From the NCBI RefSeq assembly GCF_029633825.1, contig NZ_CP090641.1, positions 3,162,001 through 3,226,000 of the forward strand: DNA of 64,000 nucleotides, written 5' to 3'. A program made the position numbers and the translations under genes. Each line of letters begins with the position of its first letter. The stretch's first letter is position 1. The notes beneath the pieces were generated by a model. It searched no databases. It was given only the letters and a program-made list of their open reading frames with translations, and was not told the origin of the DNA. This DNA comes from Burkholderia contaminans (GTDB lineage: Bacteria; Pseudomonadota; Gammaproteobacteria; Burkholderiales; Burkholderiaceae). This document shows positions 9,220 to 17,656 of the stretch, piece after piece.

Positions 9220-10086
9220 TCAATCGCCGAACCCGATCTCCGCTTCCAGCCACTGGCCGACTTCGAGCCACGTGCCCGCGCCTTCGACAACGATCGCATT
9301 GATGCCGAACGTCAGCGCACCGCCGTAGTTCGGGTTCGCGCGATAGGTCTGCATCGTGTCGGTCGGCTCGTGCGGCCATTGCGGATTCGGCGCGCCGCTC
9401 ACCTGGTCGATCGTCGGCATCGGGCAGCGCGTGCACAGCTTCACGAGGCGCAGCCGCACCGGCGTCTCACCGCGGGCGTCGAGGTGCTCGACGAAATCCT
9501 CTTCGTACGCGTCGAGATCCGACACGACGATGTTCGGCCGGAAGCGGTTCATCGGAATCGCCGGCGCGCCTTTCGCCGTGAGCCGCACGTTCAGGTCGTC
9601 GAGCGACGCCTGGCCGATCACGAGCAGCGGATACGCATCCGCGAACTGCGTATGCGTATCGATGTCGCTGGTCCAATCGCGGTCGCAGCCGCGGCGGGCG
9701 TCGGCGCCGAAGCGCGCGAGCTTCGTCGGCAAGCCGAGGAATTCGGTGAACCATGCGGCCGTTTCAGCGCCCGTGTCGATCGCGTCGACGGTGTCGCGCC
9801 ATACGGTCGCGGCCATCTTCGGGTTGGCGGGCGTCGCATCGCCGTCGAGCGGCGTGCGGATTTCCGGCATGCCCGGCGCGTTCAGCACGAGCGCATCGTG
9901 CTCGAGCGTCGGGCGGATCAGCGCGAGACGCGGATGCGTGCGCTGCGTGAGCATCTGTCCTTGCGGATCCGTGATCAGCCAGTGGCGGTCGTACGCGAGG
10001 CCCGTTTCGAGCAGTTGCGCGCGCGACAGCGCGATGCCGGCACAGGATTTGATCGGATAGACGAAGAGTTCGGCGATGGCTGGCAT
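9220..10086 (-). CDS. MOSC domain protein with N-terminal beta-barrel (YcbX-like)
   Basis: Cytoplasmic protein of 288 residues. An N-terminal MOSC_N beta-barrel (ELFVYPIKSCAGIALSRAQL, about 1-120) is followed by a MOSC domain (about 130-285) that keeps the conserved cysteine region KLCTRCPMPTID. MOSC proteins are relatives of the molybdenum cofactor sulfurase C-terminus and handle sulfur or Moco-bound substrates; YcbX-type proteins reduce N-hydroxylated compounds together with a flavin reductase. It reads leftward, 88 bases after the second sulfonate-type binding protein, and may be the last gene of the sulfur operon or stand alone. Exact substrate unknown. Confidence 0.85.
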   Translation of the reverse strand: MPAIAELFVYPIKSCAGIALSRAQLLETGLAYDRHWLITDPQGQMLTQRTHPRLALIRPTLEHDALVLNAPGMPEIRTPLDGDATPANPKMAATVWRDTVDAIDTGAETAAWFTEFLGLPTKLARFGADARRGCDRDWTSDIDTHTQFADAYPLLVIGQASLDDLNVRLTAKGAPAIPMNRFRPNIVVSDLDAYEEDFVEHLDARGETPVRLRLVKLCTRCPMPTIDQVSGAPNPQWPHEPTDTMQTYRANPNYGGALTFGINAIVVEGAGTWLEVGQWLEAEIGFGD

Positions 10087-10174
10087 GACGCTGGCTGAAG
10101 GCGAATGGCGAGACTGCGATTGTGCCAGATCATGCCGAAACCGTTTGGGCGGCTGCGCGCCGTCGCGCGGCCGG

Positions 10175-11128
10175 TCAGGCGAGCGGGAAGCCGGAGTCGA
10201 ACGTTGTGCGCACGTCGAGCGGCTGGCGCAACAGTCCCGCTTTCAGATAGAAATCGGCCGTGCGCTGTTGTTCGGCGATGACCGTCGCGTCGATCGGCAG
10301 CCAGCGCGTGTTGCGGCGCTCGAACTGCAGCTTCGCGGCCGCCGGCGGAATGCCGATGATGCGCGCGAGCGCAGCGGAATACGCATCGGCATGCTGGTAC
10401 GACCATGCCTGAGCACGCACGACACGCCGCAGGAAATCGTGCAGGACGTCGCGCTTGGACGCGATTGCCGCGTCGGTTGCCGCGAGGTAGCTGAGGCCCG
10501 ACCACAGCCCGCGGCCATTGACGAGCACGCGCGCGCGGCCGCTCGTTTCGGCGAGCGCGGTATAGGGTTCCCAGGTCGCCCACGCGTCGATCGAACCGGT
10601 TGCGAGCGCAAGCATCGTGTCGGCCGGCGGCAGGAAGCGGAACGACACGGCGTCGGGCGGCAGGCCGGCCGCATCGAGCGCCTTCAGCGTGACGAAATGG
10701 CCGATCGAGCCGCGCGTGGTGCCGATGCGCTTGCCCTTCAGGTCGGTCGCGCTCTTCAGCACCGCATCGGGCCGCACGAGCACGGCCGTGCCGTACGGGT
10801 CGGAACGGTTCACGCCGATCACCTTGATGCGTGCGCCCGATGCGAGCGCGAAGATCACCGGTGCATCGCCGATCGGCCCGCAGTCGACGGCGGCCGCGTT
10901 CAGCGCTTCGGCGAGCGGCGCGGCGGCCGGGAACTCGGTCCACGCGATGTCGTACGCAAGGCCGTTCAGCTCACCGGCCGCTTCGAGCAGCGCGCGCAGG
11001 CCGCCTTTCTGGTCGCCGGCGCGCAGCAGCGGCCGCGTGCCCGATTGCGCGCGCAGGGCAGCCGGGGCCGTGGCGATCGTGGCGAGGGCGCTCGCTTGTG
11101 CGAGGAAATGGCGTCGGGTCGGATTCAT
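10175..11128 (-). CDS. Sulfonate-type ABC substrate-binding protein with Tat-like signal
   Basis: Periplasmic solute receptor of 317 residues in the SsuA/TauA (nitrate/sulfonate/bicarbonate) class. The N-terminus has a twin-arginine signal (RRHFLAQASALATIATAP), cut near LRAQ. The body shows the family pattern: a stretch on prospective substrate sites (DCGPIGDAPVIFALASGARIKVIG), then the lobe-crossing segment DLKGKRIGTTRGSIGHF. It is the last transporter gene of the leftward sulfur operon and lies 37 bases after the cytochrome gene. It is a second binding protein for the one ATPase-permease pair of the operon, so it may widen the substrate range. Substrate is inferred from context only. Confidence 0.86.
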   Translation of the reverse strand: MNPTRRHFLAQASALATIATAPAALRAQSGTRPLLRAGDQKGGLRALLEAAGELNGLAYDIAWTEFPAAAPLAEALNAAAVDCGPIGDAPVIFALASGARIKVIGVNRSDPYGTAVLVRPDAVLKSATDLKGKRIGTTRGSIGHFVTLKALDAAGLPPDAVSFRFLPPADTMLALATGSIDAWATWEPYTALAETSGRARVLVNGRGLWSGLSYLAATDAAIASKRDVLHDFLRRVVRAQAWSYQHADAYSAALARIIGIPPAAAKLQFERRNTRWLPIDATVIAEQQRTADFYLKAGLLRQPLDVRTTFDSGFPLA

Positions 11129-11165
11129 CGTGAAGCTCGGTTGGAAGAGAAGTTCAGGGATTCAT

Positions 11166-12349
11166 TCAATGCGCAAGCCCGGCCTGCACATCGCGCACGG
11201 GTTCGGTGTCGACCCGCAGCAGCAGCGCGGTCAGCGGATCGCCGGTCGCTGCCGGTGCGGCCGGTCGTGCGGTGGTGTCCGAGCGGCACAGCAGGTCGGC
11301 CTCCGACCACCCGCCGCTGCCCGGCAACGCGCGCGCCCGCAGCCAGCCGCGCCGATCGGCGAGGAGCTGCGTGCCGCCGAGCGCGTCGGGCGCCACGCCC
11401 GCGATCGTCGCGAATGCGCGCCACGCATCGGGCGTCGATGCGACGCAATCGGCTCGCGCGGTGCCGGCAAGCTGTGCAACAGGCGCGCCGCGTGCCGTGA
11501 CGAGCAAGGTTTGCCAGCGCGGATCCTCCGGCGGCGGCGTCGCGCCCGGCGCGAGTGCGACGATGCGCACACGCTGGCCTTCGCGCCAGCGCTCGAGCGG
11601 CTCGGGCGCGGCTGCGCCGCAGCGCACGTCGAGCGCCGGCAGCGGGACGGGCACGGGCCACGCGCCTTCCGCCTGCGCGCCGCTGCCCGCGGCGAGCGCT
11701 TTCAGGTAGTCGAGCACGGCCCATGTGTCCCGGGGCCGAGTGCTGCGGCGAAGCCGGGCATCGTCGGCGCGCCGTGTTCGTCGCGCGTGCCGTGGCGCAC
11801 GCGCCAGAACAGTTCGCCGTCGAGACGTCGGGCGAGCAGCGCGCCGGCGAAGGTCGGCGGCCAGCGCGGTAGTGTGGCCGCGAGCGGCCCTTCGCCGCGT
11901 CCGTCCGCGCCGTGGCACGCCGCGCAGTGTTGCGCATACAGGTGTGCGCCGCGCATCACGTTCGACACCGAAAACGGCGCGGGGTCGCGCTGGAAACTCG
12001 TCGGCACGGCGGGCGAGAGCCACAGCGAAGACGGTGGCCACGGTGCGAACCACGCAACGGCCAGCGCGGCGAGCGCGGATGCGACACGCCATTTGCGCGA
12101 AGCGAGCGCGACGCACGCGAGCACGACGGCCAGCGCCGTCGCCGCCACGGCGAACGCGAGCTGCCGCGTGAGTGCCGCGTCGATGCGCAGCGTTTCGAGC
12201 GCGATGCGATGCGCCCACGGCCACGCGGCTTGACCATCGGCGTCGCCCGTCAGCCCGATCGCATGCAGCACGCGCGCCAGCGCGATTTGCGCGCGGTACA
12301 GCCCCTGCAGAAACACGAGTGCCCAGTCGGCGAACGTCGGCGCGTTCAT
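11166..12349 (-). pseudogene. Membrane-anchored c-type cytochrome, reading frame broken by one missing base
   Basis: Starting at the ATG at 12349 the frame gives two hydrophobic helices (about 64-84 and 88-104) and then a cytochrome c domain with haem motif CAACH (C142, C145, H146) and likely axial methionine in APTMPGF. After GFAAALGP the frame runs into a stop at 11702. The continuation, DTWAVLDYLKALAAGSG and about 180 further residues, is in the next frame and ends at 11166. One extra C (G on the plus strand) in the run at 11732-11735 would restore one protein of about 394 residues. The gene lies between the ABC ATPase and the second binding protein in the sulfur operon. Either a real frameshift or a sequencing error; I favour the latter. 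Confidence 0.8.
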
Positions 12350-12399
12350 CGGTTATGTTCCGGCCGCCTGGCGGCCGTTCGTCGAACGGCACCGCGCAT

Positions 12400-13227
12400 C
12401 TACCAGCTCGCATCGAGCCCGAGGTGCCGCAACGCGTCGTGACGCAGTTCGGCGAGGCGCGGGTCGCCGCGATGGCGCGGGTAGGGCAGGTCGACGTGCA
12501 ATTCGGCGATGATCCGTGCGGGGCGCGGCCCGAACACGATCACGCGCTGCGCGAGGAACAGCGCTTCCTCGACATCGTGCGTGACGAGCAGCGCGGAGAA
12601 GCCATCGCGTTGCCACAGTGCGGTGAGCTCGGCCTGCATCGTGAGCCGCGTGAGCGAATCGAGCTTGCCGAGCGGCTCGTCGAGAATCAGCAGGCGCGGA
12701 TCGTTGACGAGCGCGCGGGCGAGCGCGACACGCTGCGCCATCCCGCCGGACAACTGATGCGGGAACACGTTCGCGAATTCCTGCAGCCCGACGCGCGCGA
12801 GCGCATCGTCGACGCGATGCTGCGCGGTGCGCGCCACGCCGCACGCCTCGAGGCCGAGCGCGACGTTCGCACGCACGCGTCGCCACGGGTACAGCGTCGG
12901 GTCCTGGAACACGACGATGCGCGACGGATCCGGTTGCTCGATCGGCACGCCGTCCTGCGCGATCGTGCCGTGCCGCGCGGCGTCGAGGCCCGCGACGAGG
13001 CGCAGCAGCGTCGACTTCCCGCAGCCGCTCGGGCCGAGCAGCGCGACGAATTCGCCGGCCGCGACCGACAGCGTGACGTCGTCGAGCACCGGCAGCGCGC
13101 CGCCGGGGCCGTCGAACGCATGGCTCACGCGGCGGATGTCGATGCGCGCGCCGCGCGGCGCCGTGACGGCGGGCGCAGCGGCAACGGACGATGCAACGGA
13201 CGATTCGAGTACGGCGGCGCTCACCAT
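12400..13227 (-). CDS. Sulfonate/nitrate-type ABC transporter ATP-binding protein (SsuB/TauB-like)
   Basis: Cytoplasmic ATPase of 275 residues. A low-complexity N-terminal stretch of about 25 residues precedes Walker A (LLGPSGCGKSTLL), the signature LSGGMAQRVALARAL, Walker B (LLILDEPLGKLD) and the switch histidine in LLVTHDVEEA. The sentence after the Q-loop (VFQDPTLYPWRRV) and the ending are typical of the SsuB/TauB/NrtD group. The ATG at 13227 overlaps the permease stop by seven bases (ATGGTGA), a tight translational coupling that fixes the start. It energises the permease encoded directly upstream and probably serves both binding proteins of the operon. Confidence 0.92.
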   Translation of the reverse strand: MVSAAVLESSVASSVAAAPAVTAPRGARIDIRRVSHAFDGPGGALPVLDDVTLSVAAGEFVALLGPSGCGKSTLLRLVAGLDAARHGTIAQDGVPIEQPDPSRIVVFQDPTLYPWRRVRANVALGLEACGVARTAQHRVDDALARVGLQEFANVFPHQLSGGMAQRVALARALVNDPRLLILDEPLGKLDSLTRLTMQAELTALWQRDGFSALLVTHDVEEALFLAQRVIVFGPRPARIIAELHVDLPYPRHRGDPRLAELRHDALRHLGLDASW

Positions 13228-14261
13228 TTGACGGTTCCTTTCTGCCAGGCGAGCACGCGGTCGCGCACCGCGAACAGCAGCGCGATCAGCCCGGAAAACA
13301 GCAGCGCCATCACGATCAGCGCCGCATACATGTTCACGTACGATGCCCAGCCCTGCGCCCAGCTCAGGTACCAGCCGAGCCCCGACTTGACGCCCATCAT
13401 CTCGGCGACGACCAGCACCGTGAACGATGCGCTCAGCCCCATGAAGATGCCGACGAACACGTGCGGCAGCGCGGCCGGAATCGCGACGCGCAGCACGAGG
13501 AAGCGCGCGTTCGCGCCGAGCGTGCGCGCGACGTCGTAATACTGCTTGTTGACGCTCGCGACGCCCGACCACGTGAGCACCGCGACCGGGAAGCCGGTAG
13601 CGAGCGCGATCAGGAACGCGGCCGCCGAATAGCTCGACGGGAAGAAGTAGAACGTGAGCGGCAGCAGCGCGGTGGCGGGCACGGGGCCGAGCACGCGCAG
13701 CACCGGATGCACCCAGTAGCCGATCCGGCGCGACCAGCCGATCGACACGCCGACCGCGAAACCGACCGCGACGCCGTACGCAAAGCCGAGCGCGAGCAGC
13801 TTCAGCGTGTTGCCGGCGCTGCCGAGCAAGCGCGGCCAGTCGTCGACGTAGACCTCGATCAGCGCCTGCGGCGGCGCGAAGAACGGGGTCGGCAGCCAGC
13901 CGGTTTTCGCGGTGACGATTTCCCACGCGGCGAGCACGAGCGGCAGCGCGACGAGCCACGGGCCGGCCGGGCGCACGCGCGCGAGCCGCTTACGCGTCGC
14001 GGGAGCGAGATGGCCGAGCGTCGCGGCGACGAGCAACAGCGCGGCGATCGTCCACGCGCCGACGGCGAATTCGCCGGTGTACGCCCAGTCGCTGAAGCCG
14101 ACGACGCGGTTCGGCCACAGTTGCGTGAGGGCGCCGAGCGCGCCCCAGGCGAGCGCGGCGGCGATGCCGATCGGCGGTGCGTGCGCGGCGGGCTTCGGCG
14201 GCCAACGTGGCCTCGCAGGCGACGCACGCGACGCGCGACGCGGGCGCGGATGCGGCGGCAC
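13221..14261 (-). CDS. Sulfonate-type ABC transporter permease (SsuC-like), N-terminus uncertain
   Basis: Inner-membrane permease, 346 residues from the GTG at 14261. It has about six to seven hydrophobic segments and the SsuC/TauC-type loop EAA motif (DVARTLGANARFLVLRVAIPAALPHVFVG in part) with the ending FAVRDRVLAWQ. The first 30 residues from this GTG are proline- and arginine-rich, have no ribosome site and look like the wrong frame. A better start is the ATG at 14319 (MSTIEHAPAARSASAP), only four bases after the binding-protein stop, in a frame one base away. Joining the frames near 14185-14200 would give about 365 residues. So the membrane part is certain and the N-terminus is probably frameshifted. 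Confidence 0.85.
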   Translation of the reverse strand: MPPHPRPRRASRASPARPRWPPKPAAHAPPIGIAAALAWGALGALTQLWPNRVVGFSDWAYTGEFAVGAWTIAALLLVAATLGHLAPATRKRLARVRPAGPWLVALPLVLAAWEIVTAKTGWLPTPFFAPPQALIEVYVDDWPRLLGSAGNTLKLLALGFAYGVAVGFAVGVSIGWSRRIGYWVHPVLRVLGPVPATALLPLTFYFFPSSYSAAAFLIALATGFPVAVLTWSGVASVNKQYYDVARTLGANARFLVLRVAIPAALPHVFVGIFMGLSASFTVLVVAEMMGVKSGLGWYLSWAQGWASYVNMYAALIVMALLFSGLIALLFAVRDRVLAWQKGTVKW

Positions 14262-14323
14262 TGCCGCCGGAAGGGGCGGACGCGGAGCGTGCGGCGGGCG
14301 CGTGTTCGATCGTCGACATCACG

Positions 14324-15358
14324 TCACCCCAGCACGTTCGCATAGACCTGCTGCGCGAAGCGCTGCGGGTCGGTGCTCTTCTTCAGCACGCTGATGCGGC
14401 GGAAGTCGTCCGCGTAGAACGCGATTTCCTGCTGCAGGTCGACGTTGGTCGGGTGGTGGTTGTAGGTGAGCGTCGCGTAAAGCTTGCGCAGGTCCTCGGG
14501 GTTGATCTTCGGCGAATACTTCGCGAACACCTTCGCGGCTTCGTTCGGGTTGTCGTGCGTGAACTCGGTGGCCTGCACGATCGAGCGCGCGAGTGCGGCG
14601 GCCGACGGCCGGTCGTTGCGCACGAGGTCGCCGCGTGCGCCGATCACGCAGCACACCTTGCGCGCGTATTCGCCGGACAGGTTCGTCGCCAGTTCGGTGT
14701 ACGCACCGTTGCTGCGTTTTTCGAGCAGATAGAGATTCGGGTCGCCGTCGGCAATCGCGTGGATCTCGCCCTTGTCGACCGCCACGCCGAGCAGGTCGGC
14801 CGGATACTGCCGCCATGTGATGTCGCGCTCGGGATCGATCCCGTTCTTCGCGAGCAAGATCGAGAAGAAATGCTTGCCGGGCGCGGCCAGGTCGCTGACG
14901 CCGACCGTCTTGCCCTTCAGCGCCTGCAACGTCGTCACGCCGGCCGCCTTCGCGCCGACGAGCCGCACGCAGCCGCCATGCGAGCTGCCGATGATCTTTA
15001 CGTCGAAGCCGGCTTCGAGCGGCTTCAGCCAGCGGTGGATCATCCCGACCGCCGCATCGGCCTTGCCGGTCGCGATCGATTCGAGCAACTGGTCGGTCGA
15101 GCCGCTGTAGTTGATCAGATCGACCTTCAGGCCGTTCTTCTCGAAGAAGCCGCGCTCCTGTGCGACGACGATCGGCGTCAGGCAGAACGCGTTCTGGTTC
15201 CACGCGAACGTGAGCTTCTTCAGCGGCGGCGCGGACCAGGCCTTGCGGCCCAGCGTGATCGCGGGCGCGGCGAGCGCAACGGCGCCGGCGGCGCGCAGCA
15301 GCTTGCGGCGTTTTTTGTCGTGCGCGTCAGTGGGCGCGGGTGCGGTGGTTAGGGTCAT
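14324..15358 (-). CDS. Sulfonate/nitrate-class ABC substrate-binding protein with Tat-like signal
   Basis: Periplasmic receptor of 344 residues. It starts with a polar stretch, then a twin-arginine-like signal (KKRRKLLRAAGAVALAAPAI) cut near KAWSA. The mature protein opens KLTFAWNQNAFCLTPIVVAQERGFF, the standard first strand-helix of NMT1/SsuA-like binding proteins, and contains STDQLLESIATGKADAAVG. The ATG at 15358 is preceded by GGAGACC at proper distance. It is the third gene of the leftward operon, 32 bases after the aldolase, and the permease follows after four bases. Its ligand is not identifiable; the monooxygenase at the head of the operon suggests an organosulfur compound. Confidence 0.88.
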   Translation of the reverse strand: MTLTTAPAPTDAHDKKRRKLLRAAGAVALAAPAITLGRKAWSAPPLKKLTFAWNQNAFCLTPIVVAQERGFFEKNGLKVDLINYSGSTDQLLESIATGKADAAVGMIHRWLKPLEAGFDVKIIGSSHGGCVRLVGAKAAGVTTLQALKGKTVGVSDLAAPGKHFFSILLAKNGIDPERDITWRQYPADLLGVAVDKGEIHAIADGDPNLYLLEKRSNGAYTELATNLSGEYARKVCCVIGARGDLVRNDRPSAAALARSIVQATEFTHDNPNEAAKVFAKYSPKINPEDLRKLYATLTYNHHPTNVDLQQEIAFYADDFRRISVLKKSTDPQRFAQQVYANVLG

Positions 15359-15390
15359 GGGGGCTGGTCTCCGGTCGTGCGGAAAGGCGC

Positions 15391-16230
15391 TCAGTCGAGC
15401 AGGTCGGGTTCGTCGGCGACGACGCGTGCGAACAGGCTGTCGAATGCGTGCAACGCGCCCTCGGGGCCGCCGATCTGGCCGTGCGTGTGGCGTGCGGTCG
15501 CGTGATCGATCGGTTGCGGCGTGCCGGCCGCCTCGGCCAGCAACTGCGTGTGCGCGGCGTTGTCTAGCGCGATGTACCACCATGCGGCGGCTTCGACCGT
15601 CGGGCCGGCGCTCAGGATTCCGTGGTTCTTCAGGATCGCGCCCTTGTGCGTGGTGCCGTCCGGCTTCGCGAGCGCCTCCGCGATCCGCGCGCCTTCGCTC
15701 GTGTCGACGACCATCCCCGTGAAGTCGTCGAACAGCGCGTGGTCTTCGTAGAACACGCAGGCGTCCTGCGTGAGCGGATCGAGCAGGCGGCCGAGCGTCG
15801 ACCACGCCTTGCCGTACGTCGAATGCGTATGCGCGGCGGCGACGATGTGCGGATGCGCTTCGTGGATCGCCGCGTGGATCGCGAACGCGGCCTTGTTCAG
15901 CGGCCGCGTGCCGATCGCGGTCTCGCCGCGCGCGTTGACGAGCAGCAGGTCGGACACCTTGATCTGCGAGAAATGCACGCCGAGCGGATTCACCCAGAAG
16001 TGGTCGGGCAGCTCGGGGTCGCGTGCGGTGATGTGGCCGGCGAGCCCCTGCGAGAAGCCGAAGCGGGCGAACAGGCGGAATGCGCCCGCGAGCCGTTCCT
16101 GACGGTGACGGCGCTCGGCGGCGACGTCGGTGCGCGGTGCCGGCGGATCGAACCAGAAATGCTGGCGCGGCGCTTCGGCGAGTTCGAGGCCCGATGCGGT
16201 AGGGACGGGCGAAGCAAGGACGGCGGACAT
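15391..16230 (-). CDS. Class II aldolase/adducin family protein
   Basis: Cytoplasmic metal-dependent enzyme of 279 residues, close to the family length. It carries the HTHS zinc-binding motif in AAAHTHSTYGKAWS, an upstream GHITARDPE segment with the phosphate-loop-like region (FGFSQGLAGHIT), and the third histidine region KNHGILSAGPTVEAA. Class II aldolases of this type act on sugar phosphates or other aldols, and several are found in transporter operons without known reaction. The ATG at 16230 was chosen by alignment with the usual N-terminus and lies 32 bases after the FMN monooxygenase gene. Its job in a sulfur operon is open; a sulfonated C2-C4 aldol is one possibility. Confidence 0.85.
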   Translation of the reverse strand: MSAVLASPVPTASGLELAEAPRQHFWFDPPAPRTDVAAERRHRQERLAGAFRLFARFGFSQGLAGHITARDPELPDHFWVNPLGVHFSQIKVSDLLLVNARGETAIGTRPLNKAAFAIHAAIHEAHPHIVAAAHTHSTYGKAWSTLGRLLDPLTQDACVFYEDHALFDDFTGMVVDTSEGARIAEALAKPDGTTHKGAILKNHGILSAGPTVEAAAWWYIALDNAAHTQLLAEAAGTPQPIDHATARHTHGQIGGPEGALHAFDSLFARVVADEPDLLD

Positions 16231-16262
16231 GATGGTGGATGACTCCGTTAGGTCCGTTGGGC

Positions 16263-17348
16263 TCAGGCCGCGCGGCGGGCCGCGTCGCGGGCGGCGACGG
16301 CGCTGCGCACGCGCGGAATCAGTTCGCGGCCGTAGTCGATCGCGTCTTCCAGCGGATCGAAGCCGCGGATCAGGAACGTCGTGACGCCGAGGTCGTAGTA
16401 GTCGAGCAGTGCGTCGGCGACCTGTTCGGGCGTGCCGACGAGCGCCGTCGAATTCGAGCGCGCGCCGGTGAGCTTCGCGATCTCGGTCCACAGCCGCTTG
16501 TCGACCCGCGAGCCGCGTTCGGCCGCGGCGAGCAGGCGGCGCGCGCCTTCGCTCTGCTGCGGGCCGCCGGCGCCGAGGCCGGCCGCTTCGCGCAGCCGGC
16601 GCGTTTCGTCGAGGATGCGATGCGCGCGCGCCCACGCTTCGTCCTCGGTCGCGGCGAGGATCGGGCGGAACGACACGGAGAAGCGCACCTGGCGGCCGTG
16701 CTTCGCGGCTTCGGCGCGCACGCGTGTCGTCAGGTCGCGTACCTGGTCGAGCGATTCGCCCCACAGCGCGTAGACGTCCGCGTGCTTGCCGGCCACTTCG
16801 AGCGCCGCTTCCGATGCGCCGCCGAAATAGATCGGCACATGCGGCTGCTGGAACGGCTTCACTTCCGAAAAGCCCTGCTTGAACCGGTAGTGCGTGCCGT
16901 CGTGATCGAACGGCTGCGCTTCGGTCCAGATCCGTCGCAGGATGCCGAGGTATTCGTCGGTGCGCGCATAGCGCGCGTCGTGGTCGAGGAAGTCGCCGTC
17001 GCGCTGCTGTTCGCTGTCCGAGCCGCCGGAGATGAAGTGCACGGCGAGCCGGCCGCGGCTGAACTGGTCGAGCGTCGCGATCTGCCGCGCGGCGAGCGTC
17101 GGCGCGGTGAAGCCCGGGCGATGCGCGAGCATGAAATGGATGCGCTCGGTCGCGGCGGCCGCGAACGCGATCGTCAGCGTCGCCGACGGGCCGGTCGAGT
17201 GATGCGGCACGAGAATCCGGTCGAAGCCGGCCGTCTCGTGGGCGCGCGCAAAGTCGCGCACGTAGTCGGGATCGACCACGGGGCCGGATGCCGGATGGAT
17301 CTCCGACTGCTTCTGGCTCTGGATCATGCCGATGAATTCGACGCTCAT
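16263..17348 (-). CDS. FMNH2-dependent monooxygenase, SsuD/LLM family
   Basis: Luciferase-like TIM-barrel monooxygenase of 361 residues, close to alkanesulfonate monooxygenase SsuD. It contains the SsuD-like opening SVEFIGMIQSQKQSEIHP, the segment FDRILVPHHSTGPSATLTIA, the flavin-phosphate region GRLAVHFISGGSDSEQQRDGD and a late arginine in the FLIRGFDPLED ending. SsuD uses reduced FMN and O2 to cleave the C-S bond and release sulfite. A ribosome site (GGAGACCAAG) supports the ATG at 17348. It heads the leftward sulfur operon. No flavin reductase gene (ssuE) is adjacent, so reduced flavin must come from elsewhere. The substrate may be an alkanesulfonate, sulfone or related compound. Confidence 0.88.
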   Translation of the reverse strand: MSVEFIGMIQSQKQSEIHPASGPVVDPDYVRDFARAHETAGFDRILVPHHSTGPSATLTIAFAAAATERIHFMLAHRPGFTAPTLAARQIATLDQFSRGRLAVHFISGGSDSEQQRDGDFLDHDARYARTDEYLGILRRIWTEAQPFDHDGTHYRFKQGFSEVKPFQQPHVPIYFGGASEAALEVAGKHADVYALWGESLDQVRDLTTRVRAEAAKHGRQVRFSVSFRPILAATEDEAWARAHRILDETRRLREAAGLGAGGPQQSEGARRLLAAAERGSRVDKRLWTEIAKLTGARSNSTALVGTPEQVADALLDYYDLGVTTFLIRGFDPLEDAIDYGRELIPRVRSAVAARDAARRAA

Positions 17349-17656
17349 CTTGGTCTCCGGTGGCAGGGGCGACCCGGCGCGTGGCCGGGGCAGGAATGGA
17401 GCGCAGGTTAACGCCGGGATCATGCGAAACGGAAATAATCAATCCCGAATTGAATATCAGATTTGCATGGTTTGGGCGGGGGTGCGCTGCGCATACGCTG
17501 TGGGCTCACGAAAGATCGGGCGCGCGGGCGCCAGCGAATCCGGCGCCGTGCGTTCCGGATCGCCGGCTTCATCGGAAACCGCGCCGCGTGGCGATCGATT
17601 GCCGCTATTGCCGCCTGTCCGTATTACTTTGCGTATTGCCCAGGGAATCCGTCTCG
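17349..17656. other. Divergent control region of the sulfur genes
   Basis: A 308-base gap between the leftward monooxygenase operon and the rightward flavoprotein gene. It contains an AT-rich stretch at about 17425-17470 next to the monooxygenase start and a second moderately AT-rich stretch at about 17600-17640. These are the likely promoter zones. No coding sequence, perfect repeat or terminator stands out. Control by a CysB/LysR-type sulfur regulator is expected from similar operons, but I cannot point to a binding site. Confidence 0.5.
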
